Shown here: positions 12,201-22,143 of the stretch, piece after piece
How positions within the stretch are numbered: the first letter of the stretch is position 1
Layout: each line of letters starts with the position of its first letter
Origin: Fonsecaea monophora
Lineage: Eukaryota; Ascomycota; Eurotiomycetes; Chaetothyriales; Herpotrichiellaceae
Direction of reading: 5' to 3'
Assembly: GCF_001642475.1 (NCBI RefSeq)
Contig: NW_019173932.1
Coordinates: 992,001 to 1,056,000, forward strand
DNA length: 64,000 nucleotides
Position numbers and translations under genes: made by a program
Notes under the pieces: model-generated
Told to the model about the DNA's origin: nothing
Database searches by the model: none
The model's input: the letters and a program-made list of their open reading frames with translations, nothing else

Positions 12201-12686
12201 AGATTTCCACGTTATGTTAAGTTGGTATTACAATTGAGTTATGGCCTGGGTGGTATTGATTTATCGACCGGGGTGCGGCAAATAATGTTCTTGTTTCTGA
12301 ACCGCGAGACGGAACTTGGATCAATGGATAAGGGTGGTTGTGATCGCAACTACACCTCTACCTTGTTCCCTAGCGCATTTCCCTGGTAGTCGAGACGCCA
12401 CACAACACCCTTACCGCCACATATTGGTATCTTGTTAGACCTCTTTGTTATTGTTGCGCAATTCCGTAGGAGAGGTTGCAAAACGAAACTGAGAACGAGA
12501 AAGAGAATGCAATTGATGTGCCGGCACGTGACGTGGTCCTTGATGGGCCATTCCATCTTTCCAGCATTTGCTCACCATGATTGGTTGAATACCCCAGATG
12601 TTGATTTGGGGTGTCCAGTTTGGCGACAAGATCTCTAGAGATACTTGCTCTAATCACCTCCTGTCGAGCACGGAAAACTGGTCGGG
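9245..12686. other. Gene-poor 3.4-kb divergent region
   Basis: This stretch separates two genes transcribed away from each other. It contains many short frames in all directions, none with a recognisable product, and a small GATGCTA repeat (9871-9899). A TATATA-like sequence occurs near 10,995. I saw no transposon-like reading frame, terminal repeats or AT-rich tract of the kind left by RIP. It may hold promoters or non-coding transcripts. Confidence 0.5.
9871..9899. repeat. GATGCTA/GATGCTG short tandem repeat
   Basis: Four imperfect 7-nt copies (gatgcta, gatgcta, gatgctg, gatgctg) stand in tandem in non-coding DNA. Confidence 0.7.
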
Positions 12687-13428
12687 ATGTCGAATGCGGC
12701 GCTTAATCCTCCCTCGGTGGTCGTGAACACCGCCAGCAACAGACAACAAATACCGCTGAGGGACTACCTAAATGCGCGAATCGCGCCGTTCTTAAAGAAG
12801 GCCATTACAGAGAGCTTGAACGCTGAGTACGTGCATTGCGATGTCCCTGCATGGATGACAACCTCTGCGCTGGACATGTACAGTAGCTAATTCGTGTTTG
12901 CGCAACAGAGCAGAGTTCCCCCTCCAGTGGCTGGGAGAATGCCTCATCCACCAGTCCATACTATACGAAGGGAACACGGACAGGACAAATATTCGCGAAC
13001 GATTTCTGTACAAATTCGAAGATCCCAAACCACAAGAGCCGGCAGACACGTCGGCCGCCGCACCAGCACCAGCATCGGCGCCAGTACCTGAACCCGCACC
13101 AGCGCCTACATCTGCATCAGCGCCTGAATCTGTACCTGCGCCAGCACCTGCATCTCCGCATCGATCACCATCGGCGCAACCAGAGCCCACATCCATCCCG
13201 TCACAAGAGCCTCCCCACATACAACCCGAGATTACCATGAATGAAGCCATCGACGCTAGTACAGAACAGCAGCAACTTCCCCAGCCAACTGCAGAGGATG
13301 CTGCGCCGCAAGCCGCACCGGTAACAGAAGAGCCTGCTGTCAACGGCGTCAAGGACGAGGGAGAGGCAAGAGAGGGAGAAGTAGCCAGAAACGTCGATGT
13401 CGACACTGAGATGGGAGGCACATCGTGA
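12687..13428 (+). CDS. DPY-30-motif protein, possible COMPASS subunit
   Basis: Exons 12687-12826 and 12909-13428 (82-nt intron with a GTACGT donor and CAG acceptor, phases closing exactly) encode 219 residues. Residues about 22-70 read IPLRDYLNARIAPFLKKA, then, across the splice, EFPLQWLGECLIHQS. This matches the two-helix DPY-30 docking and dimerisation motif (a YL...PxLxxG helix, then PLxxLGExLI). In the Sdc1/DPY30 subunit of the H3K4 methyltransferase complex COMPASS, this motif binds the Bre2/Ash2L subunit. The C-terminal two thirds are low-complexity Ala/Pro/Ser/Glu repeats, then an acidic end. It could be Sdc1 itself or another DPY-30-fold protein; the second helix holds LGECLI rather than the more usual LGEYL or LGEFL. 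Confidence 0.6.
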
Positions 13429-14331
13429 CAAAAAGCAGCTTTGAGGTCCAGGTCGCATAGTGTCGGTCGATGTTTACACATTTATGCTTGGGTTGGAGTC
13501 CGGCAGGAATGGTCATCTTGGTTTTGGAATCTAAAATCTGATACCCTCCAGCTATTTACGTACGGCATGAGAAGGAATCTAGTATTACGTGTGGAAAAAG
13601 CAACAACGTTTCAAATGAACATGGAATAAGGCGAACATGAGTGCTGTTGACTGCGCAACGCTATCTCTTGCGACCTCGAACAGCGGGAGATTGTGACACC
13701 ATCATTGCACAGTGGTGAGCCCCGTCCTTCCTTTCGCAGTCTGGGCCATCAGAGAATTCCTAGACAAACCTGCTTGCACAATATTAGTTCCCGTTCATGA
13801 TCAAAGAGCGAAAATGCAGTCGGCAGTGTAGAGGATTTGAGAATCAGAAGTCCATTTAGATCATCGAAGAGAACCCTGCTGGGCTTCTCTTCTGGCATAA
13901 GAGGTACCAGAAATTATAGAAATTGAAAGTGTTTGTCATCATGCAAGCTTGTAGAGACGGTGTGAAATCGACTTTATAACGTACCTTGAGATTGCTCGGC
14001 GACACCAAAGAGTAGGGTCGCCTTCGGTGTTCCTTTTGGGGCACGCGGTGATTGATTCCAGAGGGTCAAAGACTGCATCAGATAATAGTCACTGTACTCG
14101 AATATACTGTGACAACTCCTGTGAAAACTTTCTAAGTCAATGATGGGAGATAATATGAGATTTGGAGACCAAGTTCAGCAAACTTGACTTGTAGCCGCCA
14201 AGATTTCGCAGGTCTTGGCGGACCCACCACACAACTCGGAGCCAGTGCATCTGCAAACCTGCACTGTACAACTTTCTTCAGATCCAAGTCGTTCCCTCTT
14301 CCACTGCGACAGCTCTCAATACACAGTCAAC
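13429..14331. other. Intergenic: DPY-30 gene 3' region and RPS13 promoter
   Basis: About 0.9 kb between two plus-strand genes. No coding frame above background and no repeats are seen. The last part, before 14,332, is the RPS13 promoter and leader, with pyrimidine-rich stretches. Confidence 0.6.
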
Positions 14332-15105
14332 ATGGGTCGTCTTCACAGCAAAGGCAAAGGCATCAGCGCCTCGGCGATTCCCTACTCGCGCTCTGTGCCC
14401 ACCTGGTTCAAATCCACCCCGGAGACTGTGGTTGACAACATCTGCAAACTCGCACGAAAGGGTGCGACTCCGTCGCAAATCGGTGTTGTGCTGAGAGATA
14501 GCCATGGTGTCGCGCAAGTCAAAGTCGTCACTGGTTAGTCTTCTAAGAGATCCAGCCCCGGTGGCCTATCGTGGCTGGTTGCGTGGCAGCAATTGACTGA
14601 TTTTGTGCTTGCAGGTAACAAGATTCTGAGAATCCTGAAGTCGAACGGTATGCACGCACTTCGATTATCCCCGGTGTGAGAAATGAAAAAGAAAATAAAG
14701 AAGCCGTCGGCTCAAATCATCACTACCCATCTTTGGGAACATACCCCTCAGCATTGCCTCTGAAATTGGTCCTATGAGACTGACAGAGTGACACTATACA
14801 GGCCTGGCACCAGAAATACCCGAGGACCTCTACTTCTTGATCAAAAAGGTGTGTATACCTCAAACACAAGGGCCGACTGGACCATTTGTCTTGCCATGAA
14901 CTTGGCTAATCTGGATCATTTATTTCCACAGGCTGTCGCCGTCCGCAAGCATCTTGAGCGCAACCGAAAGGACAAGGACTCCAAATTTCGACTCATCTTG
15001 ATCGAGTCTAGAATCCACCGTCTGAGCAGATACTACAAGACTGTCGGTGTCCTCCAACCAAACTGGAAATACGAGAGCGCCACGGCAAGCACCATGGTGG
15101 CATAG
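14332..15105 (+). CDS. RPS13: 40S ribosomal protein S13 (uS15)
   Basis: Four exons (14332-14533, 14615-14647, 14802-14848, 14932-15105) encode exactly 151 residues, the standard length of eukaryotic S13. The protein begins MGRLHSKGKGISASAIPYSR, the N-terminus shared by all eukaryotic S13. The uS15 core follows, with the RKHLERNRKDKDSKFRL and LIESRIHRLSRYY blocks that bind helix 22 of 18S rRNA. It is a structural protein of the small subunit body. All three introns have GT-AG ends and phases 1, 1 and 0. The 33-nt second exon is easy to miss. I looked for C/D or H/ACA snoRNA boxes in the 154-nt second intron and saw none. Confidence 0.98.
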
Positions 15106-15886
15106 TCTTAACAAGGCGAGGACGGGGATCATGAAGGAAGTGAAAATCTATCGAAGGAAGTCAAGAGGACAAGTGGTGCTGCTAAAACTCTTCAACGGAT
15201 TGCAGTGTATTAGCAAACACACTCAGGAGTCTGGATTGGGGGTCATCGCGAGAGCTTCCTCAAGAGGCCTCGAAAAGCTAAGACGAGACACGCGCAAGAG
15301 GGCTTGGAGGTGAAAGGGTTTTGTAGCAGAGCTCGTCGATCAACCAACCGTGCCGATGTCTGATCCAGCGTAATAGATCCAGCGTCAGCTGCCTGATTAC
15401 ACACCTGGCTCATGGTAAAATTTCACGTCTTTTCACTTCATTAAACCTCTGTTGACCCGACCTTCCAACTTTGTGCTTCATGTTACGAATTAACCAATCA
15501 CAGTTTCTCAGCAGGCCAAGCAGTGTCTGCGAAGTTGGGCCCGACAGTTCTTGAATGAGGCGGGCAAAGGATGAGAAGATTGGCCATCGGACAGCGTAAG
15601 GAAATGCCAGCCCACCAGACAATACCATTTGATTTTGAACGGCATCCAACATACAACATGTATACAATGCAGAACCGCTCATGGTAAACATGGTAAACCA
15701 GAGCTATGATACATGCAGTTGAACACAATAACCGGGACATCGCTTTACCGCAAATGTACATGTGGAGTTCAAGTGATGCTGACAGAATGTACCGAGCACC
15801 TGGGGTATCGTGAATGCACCAGAAAAACGCCTCCGTGATGCCGCTGAACCGTGCGTGACAGAGACCACCGCTACAGCATTCTAGCC
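15106..15886. other. Convergent intergenic region
   Basis: About 0.8 kb between the 3' ends of RPS13 (+) and the next gene (-). I see short frames only, with no recognisable product and no repeat. Confidence 0.6.
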
Positions 15887-16663
15887 TCAGCCGCCCTGAC
15901 TGATCCCGCCCGTCTGTTGCAAGGCAGAAACCTGCCTGCGCAGGTCAAGCCAAAAGTCCTTTCCGCCAGACATGGCTCCAGCTTCCAACAGTTAATAGTT
16001 ATCTTCTCAGGAGCGGGACTCTCCTTACGCTTGGCGCCCCATGGGCTCTGGGGGTTTGCGGGTTGCGCTTTTGTGTCCAACTTGTAAAGAGGCGCCTTAG
16101 CCTCGTAACCTTGCTTCAACATTGCCTCGACAACATCGGAATTGAAACCTGCGATGGGCACATGATCATCTTGTGGTGGGAGGGTTGTCGTGGAACCGTT
16201 TTGAATATTGTCAGAGGACCTGCTCAGGTTTGAGCCTGCCTTTCCACCTCTTCTGCTTTGATATGTGCTAGAACTACCATCTCTAGATGCAGCAGAGGCG
16301 GAAGTAGACTGTCGCTGCTGGTGGGAGTTCGCACCTCGGGGATCGTTTCCTCGTCGTCCAGGGCGGTTCCTGATATTACAGTTCATCTTTGTAAGCATGC
16401 ATGCAACCACAGACGGACTGATAACAGAACAGTGGAGGCGTAGACAGGTTGGAAAGAAATCATACTCACTCTTCAATGGCATTCATCAGGGAAGCGGCAG
16501 AAAACGAAATGAGTGAACCGTAACTGCCAGTGTTCTCAAGAAAATGGCGAACTCTGGATGCGCAGGGCAATTGCATCCCGCAGATACGATGCCAAGCCCT
16601 TTGTGGATCCAAACTGTCGGGCCTGCGAGTCGCGCTTAACCGAATCGACTGGGAGATCGCCAT
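15887..16663 (-). CDS. Conserved fungal protein with C-terminal WGAKPGAM-DFWLDLRRQ motif
   Basis: I read three exons: 16470-16663, 16029-16369 and 15887-15981 (minus strand), with introns of 100 and 47 nt and GTGAGT and GTAAGG donors, giving 209 residues. The middle is Ser/Arg/Gly-rich and probably disordered. A conserved-looking block HVPIAGFNSDVVEAMLKQGY (from about 120) is followed by AKAPLYK. The end, once the 47-nt intron is removed, reads WGAKPGAMSGGKDFWLDLRR then QVSALQ. I recall this C-terminal block from uncharacterised proteins of many Pezizomycotina, but know no function. Without splicing the frame stays open with a different, unconvincing tail, so naive gene calls may be wrong here. 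The start (first ATG, 16663) is the least certain part. A 246-bp divergent promoter is shared with the NTO1-like gene. Confidence 0.72.
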
Positions 16664-16909
16664 CTTGAAGCGACGACACTCAAAAAGCACCTCAACACAC
16701 TGTGACTACAGGACATCCTCCAGGACATCATACATTGCCCTAGGCCGACCTCATTATACATACTACTACTTGCGCGTTCAACTAGCGCTGTCGTAATCAG
16801 ACTGAATGGCTACTCACACACGCGAAAACGACCCGAAGCCTGCCTGCGCCTCCTAGTTGCGGCTTGATCACAACCAGTCGCGTCGACTGCCGTCCACTGT
16901 GCGCCCAGG
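16664..16909. promoter_or_regulatory. Divergent promoter region
   Basis: Only 246 bp separate the start codons of the minus-strand conserved gene (16663) and the plus-strand NTO1-like gene (16910), so both promoters must share or overlap this stretch. No obvious TATA box is seen. Confidence 0.55.
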
Positions 16910-19900
16910 ATGGGGCCTCTGAGATCTGTGCAGGCAAGAACACGTCCGCGGAGAGAAGTCAAGAAGGTGTCAAAGGACTTCAACAATTCGGACGAGGAAG
17001 ACCTCGCGGATTTCCAAGACGCAGAGCCTCCCTCGAAACGCATCCGCACGTCGCGCCGGGCCCAGCCCTCCCTTAAATGGACACCAGGAGGTAGAGGTGG
17101 CGGCGGTAGACATGTTGATCACGAGAGCACCCCTTCTACCACGAGGACACCTAACGCAGACGAAGAATACGCGCTTCCGCGTACGCGCACGAGACAAAGC
17201 CGCAACCCCAAGAAGACGATGTTATCCACACCCCGATACTCAGCCAGAAGTAGAAACAGAGGCGGCGCACGACCCCGATACAGTACAGCAGCCGCGGCCT
17301 CCGCCGCCGTGACACATGGAGATGGGTACAAGCCTCGAGAAGAACGAGGGTGGGAAGAGTTCCATCCTGATCTCGACCTGGATGCGGACTTTGCTGTGTT
17401 ACCTTCCGAAGAAATAGACGGATTGGTGAAAAAGTCTACAGTTGATGGATCTAGCCAAGGCGCTCTGACACCGACGGAGGGCGAAAGTCCTGCTCTCGGA
17501 ATTTCCACACCTTTGAAGCGACGACCTGGAAGGCCACATCGTACCCAGAATTCGATGGTCAATGCTCTTCTGACTCCCGAAGTCCCCAGATTCGTGCCTA
17601 TGCCAGGACCAAATCCGCGAGAACGACTGACCTTACCCAAACCCTCATATCGAGAACTTGATCCATTCTTATCCTATGAACTAAACAAGGATATTGCCCA
17701 AGTTGACTTCGTGGACAAGTCAATGGCAAATGTTGGGTATCAGGAGAGTGAGATCTTCCTGCGGCCAGAACGGACGCTGATAAGACAGATGGAAGGATCG
17801 GCGGAAGAAGACCTCGATCTCAGTCCGGACCTCATGACGCACGGAGAGAATTCTGCTATTGGCAGTACGGGCGTCGGACGAGTCGAGTATGATATGGATG
17901 AACAAGATGTCAAGTGGCTCGAGGCTTTCAATAAAGGGAGGACCAAAGACGGCGTTCAGATTATCAAGCCCGCCATTTTCGAGATTACAATGACCAAGAT
18001 CGAAAAAGAATGGCATGCTTTAGAAAAGAGAATACCGAAACCCAATCCCAAGGCGCCACAGACTCAGCGGCCACGGTCGAGCTCCGCTGCTGCAGTCAAT
18101 GGTGAGCCTGCCGGAGAAGAGCCTGACAGCAAATGCGCCATATGCGACGACGGAGACTGTGAGAATGCCAATGCGATAGTGTTTTGCGACGGCTGTGATC
18201 TCGCCGTGCATCAAGAGTGCTATGGTGTGCCCTATATCCCCGAAGGACAGTGGTTGTGCAGGAAATGCCAACTTGTCGGAAACTCTCGACCGAGCTGCAT
18301 CTTCTGCCCCAATGAGGGCGGCGCTTTCAAGCAAACCAACAATTCAAAATGGGCACATTTGTTCTGTGCCTTCTGGATCCCGGAAGTCACAATTGGCAAC
18401 CCATCGTTGATGGAACCTATTACCGATGTTGAGAAGGTTCCCACCAGTCGTTGGAAACTCATTTGCTACATCTGCAAACAGGAGATGGGGGCGAGCATTC
18501 AGTGCAGTGACGGCCGTTGTTACGAGCCATTTCATCTAACTTGTGCTCGCCAAGCTGGACTTTTCTTGCAAATGAAGACCGGTGGTGGACAGAATACCCT
18601 GATGGAACCGTCGCAGCTCAAGGCATATTGCCACAAGCACACGCCCAGTGACTGGAAACGCCAGCACCACACTGATAAAGCGTATGAAGAGGCGGTCAAG
18701 TATTTCAAAGAACATTTTCGTGGGCAAATTTGGGCAGACAGTCGTGCATCTGCCTTGGCGATTCATGATATCCAAGATCCGCCTGCCACAGACAAGGGCC
18801 ATCTGAAAGTGACTCTGACTAACAAGAAGGGACAAAAGCAGAAGACGGTCTGGCGGCTTCCTTCAGGTGCTCCTGTGATCCCTGAGGTCATTCTTAAGTC
18901 CATCGAGGAGTCCCTGGTAAGGTTCACTGTGCAGAAGAAGAAGGAGTATGTTTCTGAAATTTGTAAATACTGGACTCTGAAACGCGAAGCTCGCAGAGGC
19001 GCTGCCCTTCTGAAGCGATTACAGTTACAGATGGATACATTCAGCTCTTTCGAGGTGACACGACGCGATTACAAGGCCCAAGGTGCGGCTGGCCGTGCGC
19101 GACTGGAGCGTCGTATTGAGTTTGCCGAGAGGTTGGCAAAGGATATGGATCGGATCGTGCAGCTATGCAATTTGATCAAAGAACGCGAAGCCTCAAAGCT
19201 GGAAGAGGCCCGTCTGTTGAAGGAAGTCGTCGACATCGTCTACTTCCCTGTCCCACACCTCCTAGAGCCCATCATTGAGAAAGCACTCAAGTAAGTCTAC
19301 TATCTCATTGCACCAGCTTCGATGCTAACAAACTCTAGACTTGACAGAGGTCTGTTCCGTCCTGGTCTTCTCGGATTGAAAAGCAAAGTCCTCAGGAAAG
19401 AGCATACCTCGATAGCAAGCTTTTCCAATGATGTGGTGCAGGTGATCAATTCGCAGTTCGGCAACAGCGCAGGAAGCATTTCAGAATTGATCTCCCTGGT
19501 TAGTGGCCGAGCTGAAGACATGAAACCTGAAGACCGGGACCGACGTACGCTCGCAAGACGAATTGTCAAGGGTATTGAACCAATGATCGAAGATGCTACT
19601 CGAAAAGAAGCTGAACTGCACGGGCGACCATACGCTGAGCAGATTAGGGAGATGGATGAAGCCCTCCTCTCTCGACGAGGCTCATTGGCACAGTCTGCGG
19701 AAACCCCGGTCATTGATTCAGTCGAACTGAAACACGAGGTTGGGATCGCTAGTCCAGCAGAGGCCGGTGTTGAAATGGTCGATGTTACAACTACTGTGCA
19801 AGAATTCAGCCGTGTTGAGAAAACGCTCAAAAACGCAGCAAGGTCTGCTGCACAAGACGATTCGCTCAAGCATAACAGTCTCGAGATGGCATCTCACCTG

Positions 19901-20350
19901 GTCTCGGCAAATACCCCGCCAGCGTCCACGAATGGATTTAGGCATGAGTCCCATACAAACGGAATTGCGGCCGCGGAACAAGTGCAACAAGTGGAGCCAC
20001 CTACACCTCCCATGAGTTTGGAAGGCCACTCTCAAAGTCTCCAATCCGACGGCGGCATTCCTTGGTACGTTGCTCAATTTGATCCAGAAGGCACAACCAT
20101 CTTTGAAGAACGCTGGACAGGACCAGAAGTGTTGCGCGAAATGAGTGAAGAGCTCAGTGAGATGGATGAAGACGAGCTCCAGGGACTGGGTGCCGGCGAT
20201 GACATTGTCAGACACACTATTGATGCTCCGGTTGATGGCGAGATCACAGACTCAAAGAATGAGGAAGCTACGGCAAAGAAAAGGAGCCTCAGAAGCAAAC
20301 GAACCAAAGCCCCTGATTGGGGCGCGAGGTCTTTCCGGAACAGAAGATGA
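16910..20350 (+). CDS. NTO1: NuA3 histone acetyltransferase PHD-finger subunit (Nto1/BRPF type)
   Basis: Exons 16910-19290 and 19339-20350 (48-nt intron, GTAAGT donor, TGCTAAC branch site, TAG acceptor) encode 1,130 residues. Nto1 is the scaffold of the NuA3 H3 acetyltransferase and the relative of animal BRPF/JADE proteins. Seen here are a basic Gly/Arg-rich N-terminus and an enhancer-of-polycomb-like stretch around VEYDMDEQDVKWLEAFN (near residue 325). Next comes the full PHD-zinc knuckle-extended PHD module: CAICDDGDCEN from residue 408, CDGCDLAVHQECYG, then CIFCPNEGGAFK, HLFCAFWIPE, CYICKQEMGASIQC and PFHLTCARQAG. This module reads the unmodified H3 tail and methylated lysine in the family. 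A long helical region follows, then a disordered acidic tail encoded by exon 2. No bromodomain is seen, which fits fungal Nto1. Confidence 0.94.
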
Positions 20351-21092
20351 TATAGGAAGGGTTGTCGTTGGATTGCATGCCTCGGCTTCGCTTACGCTAT
20401 TCCCATTCCCTGGGCCACATTCTCCGGGCGATCCCTTCGCTATTGTATTCACTAGTAAATCAGATATATTGACCCTCTACACGTGAGTCCTCAGAGAACA
20501 CAGTAATGATCAAATGAATTTCTTTGTAGTATCATTAAACAAGGAAAGGCGGCGATGGATCCTAGAGCCTCCAATTATACGGCACTCCATTAGCTTACCG
20601 AGTGGCGCATGGCCATGGGTGAGATTGAGTCTGCCTTTGGTGGACGATGCACCAGTGTCATCGTTCAATGCATGTAGCATTTGAGTTATCTTGCACCACT
20701 TTGCCTGAATCGCACCAAAATCCGCGAGTCGCAAGGCTGAAGGCTGGGTCGTAAGGCTGAAGTTTGGTTTTTTGCGGATTAAAGATTTGCCTGTTCCGAC
20801 ATGCTTCTCAACTAGGCAACTTTACCTTGGCGATGAGTGCGCGTGTCCTCTAGCGATTTTTTGCTTTCGCCTCACTCTTCATCGTAGCCTTACAAACAAT
20901 CCACTCCCCAGCTGCAACCATCAGCTCCCTTCATCATCGCGCCCACTTCTTCTCATATCTTGACTACTTCTGAGCACTCTCGCTTCCCAGATCCTGTTGA
21001 AAGTGTAACAAAAGCCCTCAAGACGAGATCCGCAGTTACATTAACTACAAACAAACCCCCTTTTGCTCAATCTCTTTTCCCAGTCTGACACC
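20351..21092. other. Intergenic: NTO1 3' region and Tra2-like promoter
   Basis: About 0.74 kb. I see no coding signal. The 200 bp before 21,093 are CT-rich and C/A-rich, a leader typical of well-expressed fungal genes. Confidence 0.55.
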
Positions 21093-22143
21093 ATGGCCGA
21101 CTTTGAGGATTCTGCTGCTCGCTACGAAGGTATGCTTGTATCTGTCAGACGACTTCTATAAGGCGTTCTTTCTGACCTTTTCTAGATGACCGCGGGTATG
21201 AACGTCGCGACCGATCTGCCTCGCCTCGGGGAGATCGTGATGACCGCAACCGCAGTCGATCACCAAATGGGCGTGACAGAGCGTAAGCGTCATCTCCCTT
21301 GCACTCTCTCGAATCTCTCTGACCGTTGCTTATCTAGGCCACCCCCTCCATCTGACACTCGCATGAAAGACGCCGATGATGAATCCCTGAACAATGGCTC
21401 CAATCTCTTCGTGACTGGAATTCACCCCCGTCTCACTGAAGCCGATGTCTCCCGCCTCTTCGAGAAGTATGGCGATGTCGAAAGCTGCTCGATCATGTTG
21501 GACCCCCACACCAAAGAATCTCGAGGATTCGGGTTCGTCAAAATGGTTTCCAACGAACAAGCAGAGGCTGCCAAGGAAGGCTTGCAAGGCGAGGTTGTTG
21601 AAGGTCGCGTCCTGAGCATCGAGAAGGCTCGGCGTGCCCGTCCTCGTACTCCCACTCCAGGGAAATACTTCGGCCCTCCCAAGCGTGGTAAGTAGGATCC
21701 TGACATTGGGCACAACGTACTGACCTTGAACAGGCGACTTCCGTGGCCCACCTCGTGGTGGATACCGCGATCGCTATGACGACCGTCGGGGAGGTTATTC
21801 GGGCCGACGTGACGATTACCGTGGCGGTGACTATCGTGGTGAATACCGTGGTGACTACCGTGGTGGTTCTCGATATGACGACTATGAAAGACGCGGTTAC
21901 GGAGGTGGCGGCAGCAGACGCGAACGCGACGAAGGCTACGGCGGCCGCGGCATTGATCGATACGAGGGTAGGCGCGAAGAGGGAGGCTACAGCGGCGGCG
22001 GTAGCGGCACGCGTGGTGATCGACGTGGCTACTATGACCGCAACGACGAACGTAGCTACCCTCCTGCTACACGCGACGAAGCCCCTCGTGAGTATGCAGG
22101 TGGTCGAGACTATGCGCGTGAAGATCGTTATGCCAGCAGGTAA
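21093..22143 (+). CDS. Transformer-2-like SR splicing regulator (RRM protein)
   Basis: Four exons (21093-21129, 21186-21282, 21338-21687, 21734-22143) with phases closing through three GT-AG introns of 46-56 nt encode 297 residues. The layout is that of Tra2: an N-terminal RS-type region (RRDRSASPRGDRDDRNRSRS), one RRM at about 67-145 with RNP2 LFVTGI and RNP1 RGFGFVKM, then the linker RPRTPTPGKYFGPPKRG. That linker corresponds to the TPTPG linker that is diagnostic of Tra2 proteins. The last exon encodes a Gly/Arg/Tyr/Asp-rich tail with many YRGG and YDDR repeats, expected to be disordered and phase-separating. The family binds GA-rich exonic enhancers. The stop codon lies inside a perfect splice-donor sequence (AG|GTAAGC at 22138-22145), so a longer spliced isoform is conceivable. 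Confidence 0.88.

Noticed and set aside
12792..13481. 229-codon minus-strand frame with Gly/Ala/Asp/Ser repeats
   Set aside because: It is the antisense of the Ala/Pro repeat region in the DPY-30-motif gene; the sense strand has the recognisable domain and a valid intron.
14648..14801. Possible snoRNA in the second RPS13 intron
   Set aside because: No paired C (RUGAUGA) and D (CUGA) boxes or H/ACA hairpins could be found by eye.
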